A DNA stretch of 64,000 bases from Microbacterium sp. H1-D42 (GCF_022637555.1 NZ_CP093342.1:62001-126000); one strand, 5' to 3'; positions 55,696 to 64,000 are shown, counted from the first letter of the stretch. Translations and numbers: made by a program. The notes: a model not told the origin generated them from the sequence alone.

Positions 55696-56328
55696 ATGCC
55701 TGCCTCTTCCCGTCCTTTCACTGCGCGCCACGTGCAGTTGAGCCGTGCCGTGATGGCCGCCGTCGCCGCCATCATGATCACCTTCTCGCCCGACCACTCT
55801 GCAGCGGTCGGGCTCTCGGTGTTCGGCGGCTTCGCGATCGTCACCTCGTTCGTGCTCATCCTCGCCGCGATCATCGTCTACCCGAACGGCCGACGCTGGC
55901 CGGCGGTGATGATGGGCGCCTTCACGCTGGTGCTCGGCATGGCCGCGAGCGTGCCGGCCTGGCGCTCCGACACCCTGTTCTTCGTGCTCGTGATCACCTG
56001 GGCGGCGCTGACCGGGCTGGTCGAGCTGCTCGCGGGCATCCGGTACCGCGGCACCGAGGGTGCGCGTGATGCGATCACGGTGGGTGGGCTCGGTCTTCTG
56101 CTCGCGCTGCTGATGGCCGTCATCCCCGTGGATCTCGTGCAGCACTACACGGTCGACGGCAAGGACTTCGTGCTGACCGGCATCGTCCTCGGAGTGGGGA
56201 TGTTCGGCGGCTACGCAGCGCTCGTGGCCGTGTTCCTGGGCATCGCCGGTTTCACGCCGGGCGCGAAGAAGCACATCGAATCGGATGCCGGCGGCGACCG
56301 CCTGGCAGACCATGGAGGATACGCATGA
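55696..56328 (+). CDS. Polytopic membrane protein
   Basis: 210 residues with about six membrane helices (AVMAAVAAIMITFSPDHSAA, FGGFAIVTSFVLILAAIIVY, FTLVLGMAASVPAW and others), of HdeD-like length and pattern but not clearly that family. Overlaps the next gene by 4 bp (ATGA). Function unknown. Confidence 0.75.
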   Translation: MPASSRPFTARHVQLSRAVMAAVAAIMITFSPDHSAAVGLSVFGGFAIVTSFVLILAAIIVYPNGRRWPAVMMGAFTLVLGMAASVPAWRSDTLFFVLVITWAALTGLVELLAGIRYRGTEGARDAITVGGLGLLLALLMAVIPVDLVQHYTVDGKDFVLTGIVLGVGMFGGYAALVAVFLGIAGFTPGAKKHIESDAGGDRLADHGGYA

Positions 56329-56717
56329 CCGACCCCAAGCCGACGCGACGCGAGATCCTGCGTCCGCTGCACCTCGTGGGGATCGCCCTGGCCTGCGGCA
56401 TCTTCGCCATGGTCGTGACACTCGTCTCCACCGGTGCATTCACCGAGCGCGTCAACCTCTCCATCGCCAAGGGCACCTACGAGGGGCTCACCCCGCTCGG
56501 CCTCAGCCTGGTCGTCGGGGGCGGCGCCTTCATCGTCACACTGCTTGGTCTGGCGATGCTGATGCTCGCCGTCGACCCGGCCGATGTCACCAAGCGCGTC
56601 GACCGCGCGGTGCTCCTCGGACCTGACGACAAGACGTCCGCGGTCTCGAGCGCTGACGACGCCTCTTCTGAGGATGACGGCTCGGCAGCATCCGAGCAGC
56701 CGCCGGCGACCGCCTGA
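56325..56717 (+). CDS. Two-helix membrane protein
   Basis: 130 residues: basic N-terminus, two helices (HLVGIALACGIFAMVVTLVS and LSLVVGGGAFIVTLLGLAML) and a Ser/Asp/Glu-rich C-terminal tail. Coupled by ATGA overlap to the upstream membrane protein, suggesting a complex. Not recognised further. Confidence 0.75.
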   Translation: MTDPKPTRREILRPLHLVGIALACGIFAMVVTLVSTGAFTERVNLSIAKGTYEGLTPLGLSLVVGGGAFIVTLLGLAMLMLAVDPADVTKRVDRAVLLGPDDKTSAVSSADDASSEDDGSAASEQPPATA

Positions 56718-56720
56718 GCA

Positions 56721-57830
56721 TCACCCCTCCGGCAGCGTCAGCTGCAGCAGCCGGTCATCACCTTCACGGGGGTCGCCGCGCCCGTCGGTGTTGTTCGTGA
56801 GCACCCAGAACGATCCGTGCGGGCCCGCCGCGACGTCACGCAGCCGTCCGAACTCGCCGGTGTACACCGCCCACGGCTCGCCACCGTCTGCGGCGGTGTT
56901 GAACAGCCACACGCGCTCACCGCGCAGTGACGCCAGGTAGACGACGTCATCGATCATGGCGATGCCGCTGGGGCTCGCCTCGCTCGGCTGCCACACAGCG
57001 ACGGGGTCGATCGCATCGGACGCGCCGGCCATGCCCTCGTGGTCTGGCCAGCCGTAGTCGCCACCCGCCTCGATGCGATTGAGCTCGTCCCAGGTGTTCT
57101 GCCCGAACTCGCTCGCCCACAGGGTGCCGTGCGAGTCCCAGGCCAGGCCCTGCACGTTGCGGTGCCCGAGGCTGTAGACGGCGGTGCCGAACGGGTTGCC
57201 CGGTGCGGGCTCGCCCTCCGGTGTCACGCGCAGGATCTTGCCGGCGAGGGCATCCGGATCGCGTGCCTGTTCACTGCGTCCGGCGTCGCCGGTGGCGATG
57301 TACAGCATCCCGTCCGGGCCGAAGGCGATGCGGCCGCCGTTGTGATTGGATGCCCGTGGGATGCCGTCCAGCACGACCTCTGTCTTGTCGACGTCGAGGG
57401 TCAGCGCACCGGGGTCGCCCGTCAGGGGCATCCGCACCACCCGGTTGTCGTTCTCGGCGCCGTGATACGCGTACAGCCAGCGGACGTCGTCGGCCTCGTG
57501 CAGCGCCAGGCCGTGCAGGCCGGACTCGCCGCCGGAGACGACGTCGGGAACCGTGCCGATGTCGCGCTGCTCGCCGTCGGAGGTCAGCTCGATCACATGA
57601 CCGTCGTCGCGCTGTGAGATGAGTGCTCCGCCACCAGGGAGCGGCAGCACCGACCATGGCGCATCGAGATCCTGCGCGAGCGTGACCGGCTCGGCGTTCG
57701 CCGTCGACGGCGGGGCGGGGTCGGCACCGCTCGGGGGTGCGGCGGCGTCCGTGCACGCGGCGAGGCCCAGCATCCCGATCAGGATCCCGATCAGGATGCC
57801 GACGGATGCTGCCCACCTGTCGCGCCGCAT
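56721..57830 (-). CDS. PQQ-dependent sugar dehydrogenase family lipoprotein
   Basis: 369 residues. Lipoprotein signal with lipobox LAAC. Six-bladed propeller of the glucose/sorbosone dehydrogenase family (PF07995): LDAPWSVLPLPGGGALISQR, GGESGLHGLALHEADDVRWL, NHNGGRIAFGPDGMLYIATG, GHRNVQGLAWDSHGTLWASE, NRIEAGGDYGWPDHEG. The enzyme oxidises sugars outside the cell if PQQ is available; no PQQ genes are in the window. Convergent with the small membrane protein genes. Confidence 0.9.
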   Translation of the reverse strand: MRRDRWAASVGILIGILIGMLGLAACTDAAAPPSGADPAPPSTANAEPVTLAQDLDAPWSVLPLPGGGALISQRDDGHVIELTSDGEQRDIGTVPDVVSGGESGLHGLALHEADDVRWLYAYHGAENDNRVVRMPLTGDPGALTLDVDKTEVVLDGIPRASNHNGGRIAFGPDGMLYIATGDAGRSEQARDPDALAGKILRVTPEGEPAPGNPFGTAVYSLGHRNVQGLAWDSHGTLWASEFGQNTWDELNRIEAGGDYGWPDHEGMAGASDAIDPVAVWQPSEASPSGIAMIDDVVYLASLRGERVWLFNTAADGGEPWAVYTGEFGRLRDVAAGPHGSFWVLTNNTDGRGDPREGDDRLLQLTLPEG

Positions 57831-57922
57831 GTATCCAGCATGGATGTCGATTTGACGGTTGTCACGCGTGGCGGCTGATCGAGTACTTCACTGGACAGGC
57901 TCAGCGCGGTAAGGCATCATGG

Positions 57923-57956
57923 CAAATCAAATACGAAATTTGCAATTTGCGATTTG
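57923..57956. promoter_or_regulatory. AT-rich palindromic operator upstream of the GH95 gene
   Basis: Outer arms CAAATC and GATTTG enclose further AAATTTGCAATTTGC symmetry in a 34-bp AT-rich island inside GC-rich DNA, 30-63 bp before the fucosidase gene. Typical of a repressor site in a sugar-responsive promoter; the regulator is not adjacent. Confidence 0.55.
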
Positions 57957-57985
57957 GTTCAAGCGACGATGCTTTGGAGGACCTC

Positions 57986-60900
57986 ATGCTAAATCGACCA
58001 ATCTCCCGCCGGCACGCACTGCAGCTGGGAGGATTCGCGGCTCTCGTGTCACTGATGCCTGACATCCTTGCCGCCCGGCCGGCAGCGGCCGCCGCGAGCT
58101 CCCGGTCGCGCTCGATCGCGGCCGGTGCGATTCCGCGGCCGGTTCTCTCGCCGCACGCTCTGTGGTACGGCACCCCGGCGGGCTCATGGGAGCGTCAGGC
58201 ACTGCCGATCGGCAACGCACGTCTCGGGGCGATGCTGTTCGGCAACCCCGACGCCGACCGCATCCAGTTCAATGAGCAGAGTCTGTGGGGTGGACTGAAC
58301 GACTACGACAACGCCCTCGCAGGCAGGCCTGACAGCGCATATGACACTGGCGTCACAGGGTTCGGGTCGTACCGTGACTTCGGTCAGGTGGACGTGACCT
58401 TCGCCGCGGGCAACACGGTCACTGCGCCAGGCGGGCCGTACGAGACATCCGCAGTTCAGCGGTTCGACAAGACTTTCGACGGTGACACCAACTCGAAATG
58501 GTGCATCGTGACTCCACCCGCTGAGGTTGTCTGGCAGGTCGAATTGGCCGCGCCGACGGTGGTCAGCGGGTACACGCTGACCAGCGCGGAGGACGTGCCC
58601 GCGCGTGACCCGCAGGACTGGAGCGTGCAGGGCTCGAGCGATGGCACCACGTGGACGACCTTGGATTCCCGTACGGGCCCGCCGTTCGAGAATCGTCGTC
58701 AGGCGAAGTCGTTCGCGTTCTCGAACGCCACCGCGTTCAGCTTCTACCGATTCGTGTTCGCGCCCAAGGTCGGCGTAAGTCATTTCCAGGTCTCCGAGAT
58801 CGCCCTCGACGGCGTCGAGCTCGGATCTTCCGACGCCACGTACGTATCGTCGCCGAGTGGACACAGCGACTCGCTGGTGGGATCTGTCGATCGTGATGCC
58901 GGCACCGTGTGGGAGGTGTCGGATGCCCGCGGCGGCGCGATCTGGCAGTTGGAGCTCACTTCAAAGCGTGCGCTGAACGGTTACACACTCACCGGTGCGG
59001 ACGGTGCAGGGCCGCGGGACTGGACGATCTCCGGCTCGACGGACGGCCTGACGTGGAACGAACTCGATCAGCGCGGGGGACAGAAGCTCACTGCCGGAGT
59101 CGCGACAGCGTTCACCTTCACGAACACCACGGCATTCACCCAGTATCGGATCACGTTCACGGCTTCTGCCGAGTTTCAGCTTTCGGGCGTTGCGTTCAGC
59201 GGCACTGGATACAAATCGGCGGACCACCCCTACGTGGTCGACTATCGTCGAGCTCTGGATATCGCCGATGGTGTCCACAGCACGCACTTCGCGACGGCGC
59301 GCGGCACGGTGCTGCGCGAGGCATTTGCGAGCCGTGGCGCGGACGTGATCGTGGTGCGATACACGACAGACACCCCAGGTGCGCTGACCGCTGACATCCG
59401 AATGGTCTCGAAACAGGACGCGAGCACGACGGCGGACGCTGATGCGCGTCGCCTGACGTTCGCGGGCACCATGGCCAATGACCTCAGTTACGCCGCCACA
59501 CTGCAGGTCGCTGACACCGACGGCCAGGTCTCGGCGTCCGCCACCGGCATCCTGGTCAGCGGCGCCACCGCGATCACGCTGCTTCTCGACGCGCGCACCG
59601 ACTACCTGATGGATGCGGACAAGGGCTGGCGGGGTGCGGCCCCGGCGTCCGGTATCGAGAAGGCGCTGACTGCCGCGTCCGCCCGCTCGTACGACGAGCT
59701 GCGCGCAGCGCACGTCGACAGTGTTGCCGAGATGATGAGTCGTGCCAGTGTCGACTGGGGGACGACTCCGGACGCCGTCCTCGCCCTGCCTATGCCGACG
59801 CGCCTAGCGCGCTACGGAGGGGGCGAGTCCGACCCGACGCTCGAGCAGACGCTGTACGCATACGGCAGGTACCTGCTGCTGAGCTCGTCGAAGCCGGGCG
59901 GGCTGCCGGCCAACCTGCAGGGGCTGTGGAACAACAGCAATCAGCCGCCGTGGGCGGCGGATTATCACACGAACATCAACATCCAGATGAACTACTGGGC
60001 GGCCGAGACCACGAATCTGCCAGAAGCCCATGAAGCTCTCACCTCATTCATCGAGCAGGTGGCGGTGCCGAGTCGTGTAGCCACGCGCAATGCGTTCGGT
60101 GCCGACGTGCGTGGTTGGACGGCACGCACCTCGCAGAGCATCTTCGGTGGCAACTCGTGGGAGTGGAACACGGTCGCATCGGCCTGGTACGCGCAGCACC
60201 TCTACGAGCACTGGGCGTTCACGCAGGACAGGAAGTACCTGCGCGATCTCGCCTACCCGCTGATCAAGGAGATCTGCTGGTTCTGGGAGGACCGCCTCAA
60301 AGAACTGCCAGACGGCACCCTCGTGTCACCCAATGGCTGGTCCCCCGAACATGGTCCTCGTGAAGACGGGGTGATGTATGACCAGCAGATCATCTGGGAC
60401 CTGTTCCAGAACTACCTCGACTGCGCCCGTGCCCTCGACGTCGACGAGGAGTACCAGGCGACGGTCGCCGACATGCAGGTGCGACTCGCCCCCAACAAGA
60501 TCGGCCGGTGGGGGCAACTGCAGGAATGGCAGACTGACCGCGACGATCCGAAGAACATCCACCGGCATACCTCGCACCTGTTCGCCGTCTATCCTGGTCG
60601 CCAGATCACGACCGAGGATGAGGATTTCGCCGCCGCCGCTCTCGTCTCACTGAAGGCCCGCTGCGGCGAGAAGGAGGGGGAGCCGTTCACCCCAGCCACC
60701 GTCACGGGTGACAGCCGAGGATCGTGGACATGGCCATGGCGCACAGCTGTGTTCGCCCGGCTGGGCGACGCGGAGCGCGCCGCTGTCATGCTGCGGGGAT
60801 TGCTGACGTTCAACACGTTCTCGAACCTCTGGTCCTACGTGGGCGTGTATCAGATCGACGGCAATCTGGGCATCAGTGCGGCTATCGCCGAGATGCTGCT

Positions 60901-61168
60901 GCAGAGTCATGACGATGCCATCCGCCTGCTGCCCGCGGTGCCGCAGGAATGGGGCGTGCGCGGGTCGTTCACGGGGCTGCGCGCTCGCGGCGGCTATTCG
61001 GTGAGCGCCGAGTGGCGCGACGGCAAGGTCGTCTCGTATGACGTCGTCGCCGACCGGGCACCCAACATGAGCAACGTCGTCGTGGTGGTCAACGGGCAGC
61101 GCCGCAAGGTGAAGCCCGCGAACCCCAAGGCCGGCAAGCCCATGCGCGACCTGGGTCCCGCGAAGTAG
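57986..61168 (+). CDS. Exported GH95-family alpha-L-fucosidase with inserted discoidin-like modules
   Basis: 1060 residues. A Tat-type signal (PISRRHALQLGGFAALVSLM) is followed by the GH95 N-terminal beta domain (LWYGTPAGSWERQALPIGNA, IQFNEQSLWGGLNDY). From about residue 140 to 415 it is interrupted by two discoidin (F5/8 type C)-like modules, each with a DWSVQGSSDGTTW or DWTISGSTDGLTW segment; the beta domain then resumes at YRRALDIADGVHSTHF. The catalytic (alpha/alpha)6 barrel has GLWNNSNQPPWAADYHTNIN with the Asn pair, GNSWEWNTVASAW and HRHTSHLFAVYPG-like segments. GGAGG precedes the ATG. It acts outside the cell on fucosylated or related glycans; xylose or galactose specificity is also possible in GH95. 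Confidence 0.9.
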   Translation: MLNRPISRRHALQLGGFAALVSLMPDILAARPAAAAASSRSRSIAAGAIPRPVLSPHALWYGTPAGSWERQALPIGNARLGAMLFGNPDADRIQFNEQSLWGGLNDYDNALAGRPDSAYDTGVTGFGSYRDFGQVDVTFAAGNTVTAPGGPYETSAVQRFDKTFDGDTNSKWCIVTPPAEVVWQVELAAPTVVSGYTLTSAEDVPARDPQDWSVQGSSDGTTWTTLDSRTGPPFENRRQAKSFAFSNATAFSFYRFVFAPKVGVSHFQVSEIALDGVELGSSDATYVSSPSGHSDSLVGSVDRDAGTVWEVSDARGGAIWQLELTSKRALNGYTLTGADGAGPRDWTISGSTDGLTWNELDQRGGQKLTAGVATAFTFTNTTAFTQYRITFTASAEFQLSGVAFSGTGYKSADHPYVVDYRRALDIADGVHSTHFATARGTVLREAFASRGADVIVVRYTTDTPGALTADIRMVSKQDASTTADADARRLTFAGTMANDLSYAATLQVADTDGQVSASATGILVSGATAITLLLDARTDYLMDADKGWRGAAPASGIEKALTAASARSYDELRAAHVDSVAEMMSRASVDWGTTPDAVLALPMPTRLARYGGGESDPTLEQTLYAYGRYLLLSSSKPGGLPANLQGLWNNSNQPPWAADYHTNINIQMNYWAAETTNLPEAHEALTSFIEQVAVPSRVATRNAFGADVRGWTARTSQSIFGGNSWEWNTVASAWYAQHLYEHWAFTQDRKYLRDLAYPLIKEICWFWEDRLKELPDGTLVSPNGWSPEHGPREDGVMYDQQIIWDLFQNYLDCARALDVDEEYQATVADMQVRLAPNKIGRWGQLQEWQTDRDDPKNIHRHTSHLFAVYPGRQITTEDEDFAAAALVSLKARCGEKEGEPFTPATVTGDSRGSWTWPWRTAVFARLGDAERAAVMLRGLLTFNTFSNLWSYVGVYQIDGNLGISAAIAEMLLQSHDDAIRLLPAVPQEWGVRGSFTGLRARGGYSVSAEWRDGKVVSYDVVADRAPNMSNVVVVVNGQRRKVKPANPKAGKPMRDLGPAK

Positions 61169-61186
61169 CGCCGCGCGTCCGCGCGT

Positions 61187-61251
61187 CGCCGAGTGCACGG
61201 GAAACTGACGAGTGCACGGCCTCTTCACGTGAACAGGCCGTGCACTCGGCG
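61187..61251. terminator. Alternative hairpins between GH95 and purB
   Basis: CGCCGAGTGCACGG (61187-61200) pairs perfectly with CCGTGCACTCGGCG (61238-61251); the nearby GAGTGCACGGCCT (61210-61222) pairs with AGGCCGTGCACTC (61235-61247). Both use the same right arm, so they are mutually exclusive. Position between convergent genes suggests termination. Confidence 0.6.
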
Positions 61252-61328
61252 AGGTGTCGTGCTCTCGACGCGGACGCGGACGCCGACGCCGGACGCGGGA
61301 CGCCAGGCGCCAGACGCCAGACGCCGGG

Positions 61329-62711
61329 TTACTTTGCGAGCTGCTCGGCGATGCCGGTGTAGGTCGCGGGGGTCAGGGCCAGCAGGCGCTGTTTCGCAGC
61401 ATCCCCGATCTCGAGACCCTGCACGAACTCCGCCAGCTCGGCGCCGCCGACGCGGTGACCGCGGGTGAGCTCTTTCAGCAGCGCGTACGGGTCGGAGATG
61501 TTCGAGCGGCCGGCGACGACCTCGGCGCGGATGACCGTCTGGATCGCCTCGGCCAGAACCTCCCAGTTGTGGTCGAGGTCATCGAGCAGCACGCCGCGTG
61601 AGAGCGAGATCTCGTTCAGGCCGCGGCGCAGGTTGTCGAGCGCGAGCAGCGAGTGCCCGAGGGCGACGCCGATGTTGCGCTGCGTGGTCGAGTCGGTCAG
61701 GTCGCGCTGCAGGCGGCTGGTGACCAGCGTCTGCGACAGGGAGCCGAGCAGCGCCGCCGAGAGCTCGAGGTTCGCCTCGGCGTTCTCGAAACGGATCGGG
61801 TTGATCTTGTGTGGCATGGTCGACGATCCGGTCGCACCGGCGACGGGGATCTGCGCGAAGTAGCCGAGCGAGATGTACGTCCAGATGTCGGTCGCGAGGT
61901 TGTGCAGGATGCCACCGGCGTGACGGATCCGGTCATACAGCTCGACCTGCCAGTCGTGCGACTCGATCTGCGTGGTGAGCACGTTGAAGTCGATGCCCAT
62001 GCCCTCGATGTACTCGCGCGACAGCTGCGCCCAGTCGACATCGGGGTCGGCCGACAGGTGCGCCGACCAGGTGCCGGTCGCACCAGAGAACTTCGCCAGG
62101 TACTCCGAGCCCGCGATCTGCGCGCGCACGCGCTCGAGGCGCCATGCGAAGACGGCGATCTCCTTGCCCATGGTGGACGGGGTGGCGGGCTGGCCGTGCG
62201 TGCGGGAGAGCATCGCGGCATCCGCATGCTCCACGGCAAGCTCCCGCAGCTTCGCGATCACGCCATCCAGCGCCGGCAGCCAGACTCCCTCGACGGCGCG
62301 CTTGACGGTGAGGGCGTACGAGGCGGAGTTGATGTCCTCGCTGGTGCAGGCGAAGTGGGTGAGCTCGGCGATCGAGTCGAGACCCAGCGCGGAGAGCCGG
62401 TCGCGCACGAGGTACTCGACGGCCTTCACATCGTGACGGGTGACGGCCTCCTTGGCGGCGAGCCAGTCGATCTCGGCCTGGCCGAAGTCGCGGTACAGCG
62501 CCCGAAGGCGCTGCTTGTCAGCATCCGACAGCGGCGAAGTCTCGAACAGCGAGCGGTCGGTGAGGGCGATCAGCCACTCCACCTCGACCTCGACGCGGGC
62601 GCGGTTCAGGCCCGCCTCGGAGAGGTAGTCGGCGAGGCCGGAGACGGCGGCCTGGTAGCGGCCGTCGAGGGGGCTCAGCGGCTGGGTCGGAAGCGAGGGC
62701 AGAGAAGTCAG
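61329..62711 (-). CDS. purB: Adenylosuccinate lyase, apparent CTG start
   Basis: 460 residues from CTG at 62711. The N-terminus (L/M)TSLPSLPTQPLSPLDGRYQ carries the conserved SPLDGRY, then TRHDVKAVEYLVRD, HFACTSEDINSASYAL, SRTHGQPATPSTMGKE with the general acid His, and the signature GSSTMPHKINPIRFEN. It cleaves SAICAR and adenylosuccinate in purine synthesis. No ATG or GTG exists upstream of SPLDGRY in frame; the first standard start, GTG at 62582, would remove it. CTG has AGGAGG 7 bases upstream and overlaps the previous stop (CTGA). The E. coli-type long form of the enzyme. Confidence 0.95.
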   Translation of the reverse strand: MTSLPSLPTQPLSPLDGRYQAAVSGLADYLSEAGLNRARVEVEVEWLIALTDRSLFETSPLSDADKQRLRALYRDFGQAEIDWLAAKEAVTRHDVKAVEYLVRDRLSALGLDSIAELTHFACTSEDINSASYALTVKRAVEGVWLPALDGVIAKLRELAVEHADAAMLSRTHGQPATPSTMGKEIAVFAWRLERVRAQIAGSEYLAKFSGATGTWSAHLSADPDVDWAQLSREYIEGMGIDFNVLTTQIESHDWQVELYDRIRHAGGILHNLATDIWTYISLGYFAQIPVAGATGSSTMPHKINPIRFENAEANLELSAALLGSLSQTLVTSRLQRDLTDSTTQRNIGVALGHSLLALDNLRRGLNEISLSRGVLLDDLDHNWEVLAEAIQTVIRAEVVAGRSNISDPYALLKELTRGHRVGGAELAEFVQGLEIGDAAKQRLLALTPATYTGIAEQLAK

Positions 62712-63253
62712 AGGAGTTCCTCCTGCTCGGGGCCCCGCATCGCGCGGGGCGACGAATGGGATGCCCGCACAGCCGGTTCGAGCTGGCTGAAGAGTCCGCG
62801 GGTCGCAGTCTCAATCATAGCGAGCACCGAATCGAACATCTCGGGGCCGGCGTAGTACGGATCGGGCACATCCATGCTCGAGGCGTGCGCGTCGAACGCC
62901 CGAAGCAGGATCACCTTGCCCTCGTCGTCGTCGGTGCGCGCCCAGGCGCGCAGAATGCGCTCATGGGTGCGGTCGAGAGCGACGATCAGGTCGTTCTCGG
63001 CGAAGGATGCTGCGCTGAACTGCTTCGCGCGGTGCAGCGATCCGTCGAACCCCCGGCGGGTGAGGGCGTCGATCGTGCGTTCGTCGGCGCGCTCGCCCAC
63101 GTGCCAGTCGCCCGTGCCGGCGCTGCTCGAGACTACGTGCGCATCAAGCCCGTGTCGCGCCGAGAGCGCACGCAGCACCACCTCGGCCATCGGCGACCGG
63201 CAGATGTTGCCCGTGCAGACGAAGATGACGCGGAAGGGATCCGAGTCGGTCAT
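62708..63253 (-). CDS. Low-molecular-weight protein tyrosine phosphatase
   Basis: 181 residues. The P-loop VIFVCTGNICRSPMAEVVL has the CX5R nucleophile Cys, and VPDPYYAGPEMF the general acid Asp. A C-terminal extension of about 25 residues ends GPEQEELL. ATG at 63253. Cotranscribed with purB through a 4-bp overlap. Substrate unknown; some actinobacterial members act on exported host targets or on capsule kinases. Confidence 0.92.
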   Translation of the reverse strand: MTDSDPFRVIFVCTGNICRSPMAEVVLRALSARHGLDAHVVSSSAGTGDWHVGERADERTIDALTRRGFDGSLHRAKQFSAASFAENDLIVALDRTHERILRAWARTDDDEGKVILLRAFDAHASSMDVPDPYYAGPEMFDSVLAMIETATRGLFSQLEPAVRASHSSPRAMRGPEQEELL

Positions 63254-63305
63254 CGCTCTATTCTGCCCGGATCGGGGCTTGTCCCCAATGATCGGCGCGG
63301 GGAAG

Positions 63306-63314
63306 TTGTCCACA
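63306..63314 (+). promoter_or_regulatory. Single DnaA-box consensus
   Basis: TTGTCCACA, a perfect actinobacterial DnaA box, in the 113-bp space between the divergent phosphatase and 63367 genes. Alone it may be chance or a local expression control. Confidence 0.4.
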
Positions 63315-63366
63315 GGTCGTGCGAACAGCGCGAAGTCGGATGCTGCCAGACGCGCACTCTGAAGGC

Positions 63367-63633
63367 ATGTACACCATCGCGCATGCCTCCCCTCCTGCTG
63401 CTGACGGACTCTGGGCCGCGTTCGCCGCTCTGCGCCTGCTGGAGGAAGCCGAAGACCGGCTGGCGAGCGCCGAGGGCGTCGGTGCGGGGCTGGTCGCCGA
63501 CTCGGCGTGGCGCAGTGACGGGGCCGGAGCGCGGGCGCTGCGCGGGGCGCTCGCCGAACTGCACCGCGGGCTGATGGGCGAGGTCGTCGCCGTGCAGGAG
63601 CAGCAGGGGATCGTCAGGGCGGGGATCCGCTGA
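63367..63633 (+). CDS. Small WXG100-related or secretion-associated protein
   Basis: 88 residues: helical, with GLWAAFAALRLLEEAEDRLA, and a turn SAWRSDGAGARALRGALAEL resembling the W-x-G hairpin of type VII substrates. Stop overlaps the next gene's start (TGATG). Family not certain. Confidence 0.55.
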   Translation: MYTIAHASPPAADGLWAAFAALRLLEEAEDRLASAEGVGAGLVADSAWRSDGAGARALRGALAELHRGLMGEVVAVQEQQGIVRAGIR

Positions 63634-64000
63634 TGAGCGACGACCTGAACATCACCTCTGGTGGGGCGATCTCGGTCGACTCGTCGATGGTGCGCGAGAT
63701 CGGACGACGCCTCGGTCAGGTGAGCGCCCACCTGGAGGACGCCTCGCATCTGGTGCGGCGCGCGGGCGCGACATGCGCGCAGGTCCCGGCGCTCGCCGCG
63801 ACTGTCGGCACCGGAGCGATGGTGGCATGCGCGCAGCGGTTGGCGAGCATGGCAGACGAGACCCGCAGCGATGTGCACGGCGTCGAGGTGATGGCCGACA
63901 CCTTCGAGCTGGTCGAGCTGCGCAACGAGCAGGCAGCCCTCAGCGTGCACCGGCCGAGCGAAGCGATGGCGCTGCAGGGCCGCATCGATGCGCTGCTGGC
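63633..64000 (+). CDS. Helical protein, 5' part; possibly WXG100/ESX-like
   Basis: The first 122 residues are in the window; the gene continues past the edge. Sequence such as VDSSMVREIGRRLGQVSAHL, EDASHLVRRAGATCAQVPAL and SMADETRSDVHGVEVMADTF has the heptad pattern of four-helix secretion substrates, with two cysteines. Coupled to the preceding small gene. Judged only from composition and context. Confidence 0.6.
   Translation, partial: MSDDLNITSGGAISVDSSMVREIGRRLGQVSAHLEDASHLVRRAGATCAQVPALAATVGTGAMVACAQRLASMADETRSDVHGVEVMADTFELVELRNEQAALSVHRPSEAMALQGRIDALL

Overview
The window is GC-rich chromosomal DNA from an actinobacterium. The best guess is Microbacterium or a close relative in Microbacteriaceae, judged from codon use, many GTG starts, ATGA gene overlaps, TTGTCCACA DnaA boxes, a sigma factor with a CU044_5270-type partner, LAXTG and Tat export signals, and a ClgR/PopR-like regulator beside clpP genes. 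I see no rRNA, tRNA, CRISPR array, transposase, integrase or prophage.

Layout. 1-5.2 kb: the start of an ABC-transporter binding lipoprotein (possibly for F420-0) and a group of secreted surface proteins, including a seven-repeat chaplin-like protein with a LAXTG sorting signal. 5.3-7.1 kb: a DnaA-box cluster and dnaB. 7.1-11 kb: an alpha/beta hydrolase, a small Cys-rich protein, an AhpD-like pair and an ECF sigma/partner pair. 11.1-13.9 kb: a quinone/catechol-type detoxification set (two-domain VOC protein, MhqD-like esterase, MarR regulator, F420/NADP-reductase-like protein) that shares a GTTG-N6-CAAS operator.

13.9-36.9 kb is the main feature: a purine/ureide catabolic region. In order it holds moaA, guanine deaminase, an AzgA-type purine permease, xdhC-xdhB-xdhA, an IclR regulator, malate synthase, a CitE-like DUF6986 protein, ureidoglycine aminohydrolase (allE), hydroxypyruvate isomerase, tartronate semialdehyde reductase, glyoxylate carboligase, a glycerate kinase-allantoinase fusion, a peroxiredoxin, OHCU decarboxylase, HIU hydrolase and uricase. 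Together these take guanine and xanthine through urate and allantoin towards glyoxylate, then to malate or to glycerate phosphate. Allantoate amidohydrolase and the ureidoglycolate step are not in the window. Five promoter regions carry paired 17-bp palindromes related to TTCC-N7-GGAA, each pair exactly 21 bp apart, which points to a single IclR regulon.

37-64 kb is mixed housekeeping and accessory content: two DUF1254/DUF1214 proteins, a histidine phosphatase, a small kinase, an S4 protein, an aldo/keto reductase, an MFS remnant, a J-domain protein, a MATE transporter, a clpP pair (the second lacks the catalytic serine) with a convergent HTH regulator, an acyl-CoA synthetase, a membrane protein built of glycine-alanine heptads, a PadR/HAAS pair, an HTH protein, a sugar dehydrogenase lipoprotein, a Tat-exported GH95 fucosidase with inserted discoidin-like modules, purB (apparent CTG start), a low-molecular-weight phosphatase and the start of a WXG100-like gene pair.

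Five related 50-60 bp inverted repeats of the GGAAGGAGG-TTTCCGGG type lie between genes across the window. Three of them sit between convergent genes.
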